NCBI GenBank assembly: GCA_009927705.1
Contig: RFMK01000150.1
Span: forward strand, 1-8,513
DNA from: Actinomycetota bacterium
Lineage (GTDB): Bacteria > Actinomycetota > Actinomycetes > Nanopelagicales > Nanopelagicaceae
Length of the DNA stretch: 8,513 nucleotides
Direction of reading: 5' to 3'
This document shows positions 1 through 6,284 of the stretch, piece by piece. The translations under genes were made by a program, and so were the position numbers. The notes under the pieces are model-generated. The model searched no databases. It saw only the letters and a program-made list of their open reading frames with translations, and had not been told where the DNA came from. Position 1 is the stretch's first letter; each line of letters begins with the position of its first letter.

Positions 1-1
1 A

Positions 2-1609
2 TCCTCCACCACAATTGATGAAGTCCTCTCTACTTTTGTTGATTCACAGAATGACCTACTTCTTATTGATGAAAATGCAGTTGTTGCAGATCCACATCTC
101 GAGTTGCTTACGGATTATCCGCGTAGCGCTTCCGCTGCACTTGTAGCAATAGAAAACAATGGCGACACCTTGATGCGCCAAAATCGAATTGCTAGCGCAA
201 GTTCTGCTTCGCATAGGGTCACTTTTGGAAATCGTCGCTTTCTTGGCTTACTTAGACTGTCCCAAAAACAACGTGAGCCAATCATCGCCGCTCTCGAAAA
301 TGCAATAACAAAGAAACTTAAAGGTAACGCTATCGATCTGGTATTAGTCGCTCTAGTTCGCGCGACCATCCAAGTTGATTCAGCAGATGTATGGGGCGCA
401 CCATGTACACGTAGCTCAAACCAAACCGAGCGGGAAGAAGTTTCAAAAGAGATTGCAAAGACCAATATTGGCCGACTCCGCTTGAGTATGGCGAACCGCG
501 CTAACGATGGATTCTTTTCGGTATTTTTCTTGCGCAAGTTTTCCAAAATTCTTACCTGGGTTGCAGTAAAGGTTGGTGCAACACCAAACCAAGTCACACT
601 CATCTCATTTGCGATTGGACTTTATTCTGCGTTCTGTTTTGCTCAAGGCACTTTCTGGCAGATTTTCCTTGGTGCTGTGTTGCTACAACTCAGCATCATC
701 GTGGACTGTGTTGATGGCGAACTCGCTCGTTATACTCGAAAGTTCTCACAATTAGGAGCCTGGCTCGATGCAGTTACTGATCGCGTCAAGGAATACATGG
801 TCTTCTTGGGACTAGCGATCGGCGCAGACAAGAGCGGACGGGATTTGTGGATACCCGCCATGATCATGATGTTGATCCAAACATTCCGCCATCTCTCGGA
901 TTACAACTTTGCCCGAGTGGTGAAATTCCGAGTAGAAGAGACCTTTGTCGAACCCGTTGATTTCATCGCAGACTTTGATGGAATCATTCCGATTGAGAAA
1001 CAACCGAAAGGTCGACTCCGCTATTGGCTAGGAAAAATTATCCAATTCCCAATTGGCGAGCGTTGGTTAGCAATAAGCGCAAGCGCAGTTATTGGTGGCG
1101 CAGCATTCACATTTACCATCATGCCGATTTTGGCGGCAATCTCGGGAATAGTCGTATACCGTGGACGAATCATTAATACACGCCAGATGGCGAAGAAGCC
1201 AACTGGTAGATCTTTGATTCCTGATCAAGCAGATCTCTTTGGTGTGCGACGAAGTTTCACGGAGCGATTTGACTGGATTGAACCTTCAATTCTTCGCTTG
1301 ATTGAAGGCGCTTTCTTAATTTGGATTTTTGCCAGTTCCGATCAAGTCAATATTGCTGCGTATATGATTATCTTTAGCATTGTCTTCCATCACTACGACA
1401 ATCTCTATCGAGCGCTACAAAATGAAACGAAGCCTCGATGGTTATCCGCACTCGGACTCTATGTTGGTGGGCGAATCTTGTTGGTCGGTATCGCAGTACA
1501 ACAAGAATGGCCACTGGAGATTTTGGCATGGTATTTCTCTGCGCTCTTCCTCGTAGTTTCTTCATTGCAATGGGTTCTGAGCCATCGAGCGAATAAGATG
1601 CGGAAATGA
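2..1609 (+). CDS. CDP-alcohol phosphotransferase, multidomain, DUF5941-like C-terminus (5' partial)
   Basis: This protein transfers a phospho-alcohol from a CDP-activated donor to an acceptor alcohol at the membrane. The frame is open from base 2 with no stop, so the gene begins outside the window; the TTG at 104 is internal. The complete CDP-alcohol transferase signature lies at 704-781: D-x2-D-G-x2-A-R-x8-G-x3-D-x3-D, written DCVDGELAR then G, D, D. It follows a T-P-N-Q-V-T motif at the first membrane helix. The roughly 160 residues before it are soluble and may be the end of a fused nucleotidyltransferase-like domain; this is inferred from known architectures, and I see no nucleotide-binding motif. 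After the catalytic helices comes a hydrophobic C-terminus containing FHHYDNLYR (1385-1411), which recalls DUF5941 of actinobacterial proteins. The stop overlaps the next start as ATGA. The catalytic class is secure; the substrate is unknown, with envelope lipid or glycopolymer head-group synthesis likely. Confidence 0.88.
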   Translation, partial: SSTTIDEVLSTFVDSQNDLLLIDENAVVADPHLELLTDYPRSASAALVAIENNGDTLMRQNRIASASSASHRVTFGNRRFLGLLRLSQKQREPIIAALENAITKKLKGNAIDLVLVALVRATIQVDSADVWGAPCTRSSNQTEREEVSKEIAKTNIGRLRLSMANRANDGFFSVFFLRKFSKILTWVAVKVGATPNQVTLISFAIGLYSAFCFAQGTFWQIFLGAVLLQLSIIVDCVDGELARYTRKFSQLGAWLDAVTDRVKEYMVFLGLAIGADKSGRDLWIPAMIMMLIQTFRHLSDYNFARVVKFRVEETFVEPVDFIADFDGIIPIEKQPKGRLRYWLGKIIQFPIGERWLAISASAVIGGAAFTFTIMPILAAISGIVVYRGRIINTRQMAKKPTGRSLIPDQADLFGVRRSFTERFDWIEPSILRLIEGAFLIWIFASSDQVNIAAYMIIFSIVFHHYDNLYRALQNETKPRWLSALGLYVGGRILLVGIAVQQEWPLEILAWYFSALFLVVSSLQWVLSHRANKMRK

Positions 1610-2379
1610 CGAACCGTCCTGTCAATCCAACAATTGCACAAATTCGCGAGATCTCCCAACCAGTTTCGGTGACTGGACGTTCCAATGCGGAACATTGGGT
1701 AGCCGATCTCTATCTACGCAAGATCTCGCCATACCTCACGCGAATTCTTCTGCGAACTCCAGTTACGGCAAATGGCGTGACCTACTTAATGATTGCCACA
1801 GGAATCTCGATAAGTGGCGCGCTGTTAATTCCAGGAACAACCGGAATTCTCCTAGCCCTCTTCCTTTCACAATTACAGATGCTCTGGGATTGTTGTGATG
1901 GTGAGATCGCTCGTTGGCGGGAAACCCAATCACCGAAAGGCGTTTTCCTCGATCGAGTCGGCCACTACCTCACAGAATCATTGATTCCTATCGCTTTTTC
2001 GCTTCGCCTGATGGGTTGGCCGGAAAAGGAGCTCACGGATTGGAAAATTCCATTTTTGGGCGCGTTGATTTCAATCATGATTCTTCTCAACAAAGCTTTC
2101 AATGACATCGTCCATGTCTCACGAGCGTTTGCATTACTCCCGAAACTTTCGGACTCAAAAGAGAGTAGCGCCCCAACCGCAGGCTGGCTGCGAATAGCAA
2201 AGGCGCCATTTAAAGTCTTGGCCGTCCAACGCCTCTTCCATTCAGTTGAAATGACCAGCATCATTGCAATCGTCGGAGATAGGCAACCACTTGTCACTTT
2301 TGGTTTATACCTGGCAATCTTCGTGACAGTAGGTCATCTAGTTGCGATACTGGGCTCCCGAAAGTTCGAATCGAAGTAG
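1606..2379 (+). CDS. CDP-alcohol phosphotransferase family protein with His at the last catalytic Asp
   Basis: This is a 257-residue membrane protein of the CDP-alcohol phosphatidyltransferase family. Its start ATG (1606) overlaps the upstream stop as ATGA, so the two transferase homologues are translationally coupled. Residues 51-60 hold the T-x-N-x-V-T helix motif. The signature is D95-x2-D98-G99-x2-A102-R103-x8-G112-x3-D116-x3-H120: every canonical position is present except the fourth Asp, which is His (codon 1963-1965). In solved family members that Asp is proposed to be the general base that activates the acceptor hydroxyl, while the first three bind the metal and CDP-alcohol. The protein could be a catalyst using His, have altered acceptor chemistry, or act as a non-catalytic partner of the upstream enzyme. 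Several membrane helices follow. The substrate is not identifiable. Family assignment is firm; activity is uncertain. Confidence 0.87.
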   Translation: MTNRPVNPTIAQIREISQPVSVTGRSNAEHWVADLYLRKISPYLTRILLRTPVTANGVTYLMIATGISISGALLIPGTTGILLALFLSQLQMLWDCCDGEIARWRETQSPKGVFLDRVGHYLTESLIPIAFSLRLMGWPEKELTDWKIPFLGALISIMILLNKAFNDIVHVSRAFALLPKLSDSKESSAPTAGWLRIAKAPFKVLAVQRLFHSVEMTSIIAIVGDRQPLVTFGLYLAIFVTVGHLVAILGSRKFESK

Positions 2380-2383
2380 GTGA
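2378..2383 (+). promoter_or_regulatory. Ribosome binding site of the ABC-exporter-like membrane protein
   Basis: AGGTGA lies five bases before ATG 2389 and overlaps the stop codon of the preceding transferase gene. It supports both the chosen start and co-translation with the upstream genes. Confidence 0.65.
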
Positions 2384-2388
2384 AATAG

Positions 2389-3171
2389 ATGCTCTTCATT
2401 GCGCGAGAGATGATCGCAGGATTCCGCCATCTATTTCCTCAAGGTCGATTTCGTTGGGTTCTGGTCGCACTTTCTTTTGTGGCTGCAGCGATATCTGTAT
2501 CAGAACTTTTGGTCATGAAATTTTTTAGCACACTTGTTTTGCACGAAGGGGATATTGATCAACAATTGCTTGTTTTAGCAGTTGCTGGCTTCTTTATATT
2601 CTTTGTTGTAACGCGCGTGGGACAGTTTTTCCAACGAAACTATCGAGTCAAAGCACTAGAAACAGCATTTAGTCGCGCAAAGAAAGAGCGCTCCACCAAG
2701 GAAGAGAATCGCGAATGGGCGATGGCTTTTGAATTAACGAATGTGATGAGCTACGGAACCCAATTGGTAGCAATCTTGGGATTCTTCCTGATACTGAATC
2801 CATTGATGTCACTATTTAACCTTCTGGTCATTCTTGTGATTCTTCAATCAGTTGGATCAATCTTCAAGAAGCAAATAGCGGTCCACGCACTTTTAAATAC
2901 CCCTGAACCTGGGAAGAGAGTGAAGCCACATCAAAGACATGGAGCTCGAATAAAAGCTGCCGAGACGGGATCATTAATCTCAGGGGCTGGGATGCTCGCG
3001 ATACTTGCCCTATTGCTTTACCTCAGCATCCAGGGCGATATCACCCCAGCGAACACCTTGGTGATGTTTCTCGGCGCCCGATTACAAAACTCAGTTATCA
3101 ATAACACCTCACAATCGTTGATGAAGTATGCGCGCAACAACTCTCGGGTTTCTTCCCACGACGATGAATAA
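2389..3171 (+). CDS. Multi-spanning membrane protein resembling an ABC exporter membrane domain
   Basis: This is a 260-residue protein with about six hydrophobic segments, near residues 22-44, 59-77, 122-138, 138-155, 195-214 and 219-238. A charged, cytoplasmic-looking stretch (83-112, rich in Lys, Arg and Glu) sits between the second and third. The layout and the C-terminal stretch ending SLMKYARNN recall the transmembrane half of type I ABC exporters. No Walker A, LSGGQ or Walker B motif follows, and the frame stops before any ATPase domain. An AGGTGA ribosome binding site (2378-2383) lies five bases before the ATG, 9 bases after the previous gene. The 3' end overlaps the glycosyltransferase start by 8 bases. 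Its place between lipid-head-group and sugar-transfer genes suggests moving, flipping or scaffolding a lipid-linked product, but that is inference. The resemblance to ABC proteins is suggestive rather than certain; it could also be an unrelated integral membrane protein. Confidence 0.72.
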   Translation: MLFIAREMIAGFRHLFPQGRFRWVLVALSFVAAAISVSELLVMKFFSTLVLHEGDIDQQLLVLAVAGFFIFFVVTRVGQFFQRNYRVKALETAFSRAKKERSTKEENREWAMAFELTNVMSYGTQLVAILGFFLILNPLMSLFNLLVILVILQSVGSIFKKQIAVHALLNTPEPGKRVKPHQRHGARIKAAETGSLISGAGMLAILALLLYLSIQGDITPANTLVMFLGARLQNSVINNTSQSLMKYARNNSRVSSHDDE

Positions 3172-3924
3172 AGAAGTAATACTTACCTTTGCGTATTCGA
3201 CTCTTGCTAACCGAGTGAAGAATATTTCCTATCCAATGAAAGACGAGAGTCGAGAGTTTATAGTTCTCGTCCAAAATCCTAGTGAACAGAGTTATGTTTT
3301 TGATTCGCCAAATAAAAAGTTGGTAGAACTCAAGAGCCGTGGAGTTGCAAAAAGTCGGAATGCAGCGTTGAAATATTCTGCGGGGAAATATTTGATTTTC
3401 GGAGACGACGATATCACTTTTGATGAGAATGGCATCAAAGAGCTCATAAAGTATTTCGAAACACACCCGGAATGCGCAATCATCATGGCGCAAACAACAG
3501 ATGAGACTGGTGCTCTTCGTAAGAGTTATCCTGCTAAAGCACATAAACTCACCGGTTCAATTCCGCTAAAGCGGCCACTTACGAAATGATGGTTAGGGTT
3601 GAGGCAATAAGAAACTTAGGAATCCAATTTGATGAGAACTTCGGCGCCGGTGTTGATAACTTCCTTGGAGACGAGTACATCTTCATTGCTGATGCGCTCA
3701 ACCGCGGACTCCAAGGGATGTATCTGCCGATTCGAGTAGCGATTCATCCGAAAGAGAGTTCTGGAAGCACCTGGGGAACAGAGAGAGATTTGAAGGCTCG
3801 ATCAGCTGTATTTGCACGAGTATTTGGCGCCTCTGCCCCTATATTTCGAGCTCTTTTCCTCCTGAAGTCCCGCAAAGGCAAAGTGGGATTTCTTAAGTCA
3901 TTACGTTTTATTTTTGCCCGATGA
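3164..3924 (+). pseudogene. Family 2 (GT-A) glycosyltransferase, split by a one-base deletion
   Basis: This enzyme would transfer a sugar from a nucleotide-sugar donor. The first part (3164-3589) begins MNKEVILTF and carries the GT-A hallmarks S-R-G-V-A-K-S-R-N-A-A-L (58-69) and the metal/donor-binding DDD at 81-83 within FGDDDITFD. The frame then leaves the family pattern at codon 130 (3551-3553) and stops at 3589. The next frame (-1) continues the protein from about 3554 as RFNSAKAATYE, then FDENFGAG, LGDEYIFIADAL and HPKESSG, ending at 3924. Adding one C to the CC at 3552-3553 gives a single 253-residue protein. The start at 3164 overlaps the previous stop (ATGAATAA); the in-frame ATG at 3128 would add 12 residues lying inside the previous gene. 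The stop overlaps the next start as ATGA. Sequencing or assembly error is as likely as real decay. The sugar and acceptor are unknown; the cluster suggests a cell-envelope glycolipid or polymer. Confidence 0.85.
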
Positions 3925-4270
3925 AGATCTACGCCCATCGCGGCTACAGCCAGAAATTTCCAGAAGCCACAAAAACCGCTTATCTCGAAGCAGTGAAGGC
4001 TGGAGCTGATGGCTTCGAGTGCGATGTGAGGCTTACCAGCGATAAGAAGATTGTCTGCTTCCACGATGGAACATTGAAGCGAATAGCAAACAAGCCCAAT
4101 GTAATTGCTAAAAGTTCTTTATCAGAATTGAAGAACTTGATTGACATCCTTACCTTGGAAGAGCTGCTACAAATCGCTATTGAATCGAAGAAAGACCTGT
4201 TGATTGAAACAAAGCATCCAGTCCGAAGCGGTGGAGAAATTGAAAAAGAAGTTGTGATCCTGCTTCAAAG

Positions 4271-4277
4271 AAAAAAG
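4271..4277 (+). other. In-phase A AAA AAG slippery heptamer at the GDPD frame break
   Basis: The zero-frame codons read AGA AAA AAG CGG, so bases 4271-4277 are A_AAA_AAG in exactly the phase used for -1 ribosomal slippage, as in E. coli dnaX and several insertion sequences. A one-base slip makes GCG (4277-4279) the next codon and enters the frame encoding the rest of the GDPD barrel. I see no strong stimulatory hairpin within about 40 bases downstream and no close Shine-Dalgarno-like sequence upstream, so a simple deletion or sequencing error in the A run remains the leading explanation. Confidence 0.4.
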
Positions 4278-4582
4278 CGGAAATTGAGCACGCTGGAATT
4301 GAAATTATAGTAATGTCTTTCTCATATCTTGCCGTGCGCCGTTTACGAAAAATCTATCCAAATACCATGAAGGTAATGAAATATGGATTAGCAACTATTC
4401 TGAGAAAAGATAATGCGCTAGCAGTAAATGTCGAATTACTTAAAAGGAAAAAAGTGGCAGATTCTTTAGTGGGTAGACGACTTTTTTTGTGGACTGCTAA
4501 TCATGAAGATCAATGGACTCTAGCGAAGCAGTTGCGCGCTCATGGTGTGATTACTGATGCGGTAGAGAAAGCGAAGAAAGCT

Positions 4583-5389
4583 TTAAAACCGTCCGCCGGT
4601 ATTTGAATCACCGCTGAGTTTCTGCGATAGATAAATTGGCAAGAGCGAAAAGAGAATCAAAGTCGCCGCCACAACGTTGACGATCGGGGCCTGATTCGGT
4701 CTAAAGAGATTGTTATAGATCCAGATTGGCAGGGTTTGAATACCTGGCCCAGCAGTAAAGGTTGTGACGACTATTTCATCAAAAGAGAGCCCGAAAGCCA
4801 GTATGGCTCCAGCAAAAAGAGCGCCAGCGATATTCGGAAGAGTAATGAGGCGGAATGTTGTAATGCCATTAGCACCCAGATCCATAGATGCCTCTTGAAG
4901 CGATCCACCAATTCGCTTTAATCTCGCAATGACGTTGTTATAGACAACAACGATACAAAATGTTGTATGGCCGACGATGATGGTGAACATTCCTGTTGAG
5001 ATGCCAAGGTCCTGAGTAAATGCATTGTTCAGAGCGATACCGGTTACAATGCCGGGTAACGAGATTGGTAAGACAACAAGAAGCGAGATAGTTTCACGTC
5101 CAAAGAAACTATACTTCGATACAGCAAATGCGATACATGTTCCTAATACGAGTGCCAACCCGGCAGCTGCAAGTCCCGCGGTAAAACTCCATTTCAGCGC
5201 TTCTCTAACGCCAGTATTCTCGATTGCTTTCGACCACCATTGGGTTGTGAAATCTTTAGGCGGCCAACTAAAGGTACGACTGACGTTAAATGAATTAACG
5301 ACGACAACAGTTAGAGGAATATAGATAAAAGCTAAGCCAACCCCCATGAGGCTGATGAGCGCATATCGCGTGAGACGAGAGATTGTCAT
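4583..5389 (-). CDS. potC: Polyamine-type ABC transporter permease, PotC family
   Basis: This is the second inner-membrane permease of the importer, pairing with the PotB-type permease and contacting the ATPase. The chosen ATG (5389) forms an ATGA overlap with the potB stop and gives 268 residues starting MTISRLTRYA. An in-frame ATG at 5425 would add 12 residues lying wholly inside potB. About six membrane segments are visible, near residues 8-32, 68-90, 100-121, 131-153, 186-206 and 233-254. The cytoplasmic coupling loop is Q165-E-A-S-M-D-L-G-A, a good match to the EAA motif of binding-protein-dependent permeases, followed by the usual T-L-P at 183-185. The region GLSFDEIVVTTF (200-211) is typical of PotC-like proteins. 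It is last in the operon, and its 3' end overlaps the convergent GDPD gene by 24 bases. Family is secure; substrate is inferred from the operon. Confidence 0.92.
   Translation of the reverse strand: MTISRLTRYALISLMGVGLAFIYIPLTVVVVNSFNVSRTFSWPPKDFTTQWWSKAIENTGVREALKWSFTAGLAAAGLALVLGTCIAFAVSKYSFFGRETISLLVVLPISLPGIVTGIALNNAFTQDLGISTGMFTIIVGHTTFCIVVVYNNVIARLKRIGGSLQEASMDLGANGITTFRLITLPNIAGALFAGAILAFGLSFDEIVVTTFTAGPGIQTLPIWIYNNLFRPNQAPIVNVVAATLILFSLLPIYLSQKLSGDSNTGGRF
4585..4604. terminator. Weak, doubtful bidirectional hairpin at the convergent gene ends
   Basis: ACCG (4588-4591) and CGGT (4597-4600) form a four-base stem with a five-base loop, extended by AAA/TTT with one bulged base. It lies within the overlapping ends of the GDPD and potC genes and is the only candidate terminator between the two operons. 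The stem is too short to be convincing. Confidence 0.2.
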
Positions 5390-6246
5390 AAGCTCGTGAG
5401 CGCTCCGGTTCGGCGGACTGCCCATAGATAAATTCCCATGATTGCGATAGGAACCATGGACATTGTTGCAGCGAATGGGAGATTGAGTGAATAGTTCTGA
5501 TAGACGACGTTGCCGAGCATCTGTAATTTGCCGCCAATAATGGTTGCGGTGATGTAATCACCAAGGCTCAAAGAGAATGTAAACATCGAACCTGCGACGA
5601 TGCTTGGAAAAAGGATCGGGAGAACGACTCGTCGAAGCGTGTATAAATTTTTTGCACCCAGATCACCTGAGGCATCCAAGAGCGAGTTAGGAAGTCGTTC
5701 AAAACCAGCGTAAATCGGCAGAATCATGTAGGGCAGCCATAAATAGGAGAGCCCAATGATGATTCCCGCGAATCCAAATCCTGGGGAGTGGATACCTATC
5801 GGTCCCAATAACCAATCAATTACGCCAGAGTTAGGTTCAAGCATGGTGCGCCAGGCATAGATCTTGACGAGATACGAAGCCCACAATGGGGTAAGAACTA
5901 AGGCCACTAAGACCTTTTGTGTTCTTGGCTTAGCGATTTTGGCCATGAAGAAGGCCATGGGAAGTGCAAGAAGAGTACAGATAATAGTTACTGAAAGTGC
6001 GATGCCGAGAGTTCGGACGACAACATTACGATACGAAGGATTTGTAAAGAGCTCTTGAAAATTTCCAAGGTTGAAAGTTCGTATGACGTTCCCAGTGAAG
6101 GTATTAATTGTGTAGAACGCAGTTACAAGAAGCGAAGCAAGCGCCCCGAGATATGCAACCACTAACCAAAAAAGCGGAGCGACAAGTAGAGCCGCTAATC
6201 GAACTCGTGGTCGGTTATGGAACCACGTCGAGATCGACTTCAACAT
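5386..6246 (-). CDS. potB: Polyamine-type ABC transporter permease, PotB family
   Basis: This is the first inner-membrane permease of the importer, 286 residues. Hydrophobic segments lie near 17-45, 76-103, 110-133, 158-180, 208-232 and 258-278. The long periplasm-facing stretch after the first helix and the GNFQELF motif (61-67) are typical of PotB/PotH proteins. The coupling loop D191-A-S-G-D-L-G-A-K-N with L-Y-T-L-R-R-V-V-L-P (201-210) is the EAA-type ATPase-docking segment, with Asp replacing the usual Glu. The loop LTPLWASYLVKIYAW (118-132) is also characteristic. It lies 38 bases after the potD stop with only a weak ribosome binding site, and overlaps potC by ATGA, so the two permeases are translationally coupled. 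PotB-like and PotH-like proteins cannot be separated by reading alone. Confidence 0.92.
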   Translation of the reverse strand: MLKSISTWFHNRPRVRLAALLVAPLFWLVVAYLGALASLLVTAFYTINTFTGNVIRTFNLGNFQELFTNPSYRNVVVRTLGIALSVTIICTLLALPMAFFMAKIAKPRTQKVLVALVLTPLWASYLVKIYAWRTMLEPNSGVIDWLLGPIGIHSPGFGFAGIIIGLSYLWLPYMILPIYAGFERLPNSLLDASGDLGAKNLYTLRRVVLPILFPSIVAGSMFTFSLSLGDYITATIIGGKLQMLGNVVYQNYSLNLPFAATMSMVPIAIMGIYLWAVRRTGALTSL

Positions 6247-6284
6247 CTACTTGTCGCTACCTACTCTTTTTGTTATTTACTTGT

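Larger units (their letters stand above)
3921..4606 (+). pseudogene. Glycerophosphodiester phosphodiesterase (GDPD family), split by a -1 frame break
   Basis: The family hydrolyses glycerophosphodiesters to glycerol-3-phosphate and an alcohol; members also cut or remodel glycerophosphate-containing lipids and polymers. The first part (3921-4310) has the TIM-barrel active-site residues: HRG at 6-8, PEAT at 14-17 (usually PENT), E33-C-D35, H48 in FHDG, and E96-T-K98-H99. The frame is lost in the run AAAAAA (4271-4276) and ends early at 4310. The -1 frame continues as AEIEHAGIEIIVMSFSYLAV, then LFLWTANHED and AHGVITDAVEKA, the expected C-terminal barrel strands, to 4606. Joined, it is 228 residues, normal for short GDPDs. 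No signal peptide is visible, so it is probably cytoplasmic. The ATG overlaps the glycosyltransferase stop (ATGA). The break is either a one-A deletion or error, or frameshifting at A AAA AAG. It could recycle or trim the product of the upstream transferases. Confidence 0.87.

Noticed and set aside
115..603. A 162-codon open frame on the minus strand inside the first gene
   Set aside because: It lies wholly antisense to well-conserved CDP-alcohol transferase coding sequence and its translation shows no recognisable motif.
1965..2297. A 110-codon minus-strand frame inside the second transferase
   Set aside because: It is antisense to the transferase gene, with no ribosome binding site or family motif.
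3128..3163. A longer glycosyltransferase start at 3128
   Set aside because: It adds residues unlike the family N-terminus and lies deep inside the previous gene; ATG 3164 starts right at the first beta strand.
3586..3924. A separate 112-residue gene starting MMVRVEAIRN
   Set aside because: Coding similarity begins about 30 bases upstream in the same frame (RFNSAKAATYE), so it is the second half of the glycosyltransferase.
4313..4606. A separate small gene starting MSFSYLAVRR
   Set aside because: It is the C-terminal half of the GDPD; similarity starts before this ATG, at the AAAAAA run, so the ATG is internal.
5387..5425. A longer potC start at 5425
   Set aside because: The extra 12 residues (GSPPNRSAHEL region) lie inside potB, while ATG 5389 makes a standard ATGA overlap and a normal permease N-terminus.
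6247..6284. The potD-potB gap as a promoter or terminator
   Set aside because: The 38 bases are AT-rich with a short direct repeat of ACAAGTA, but there is no hairpin and no recognisable promoter pair.
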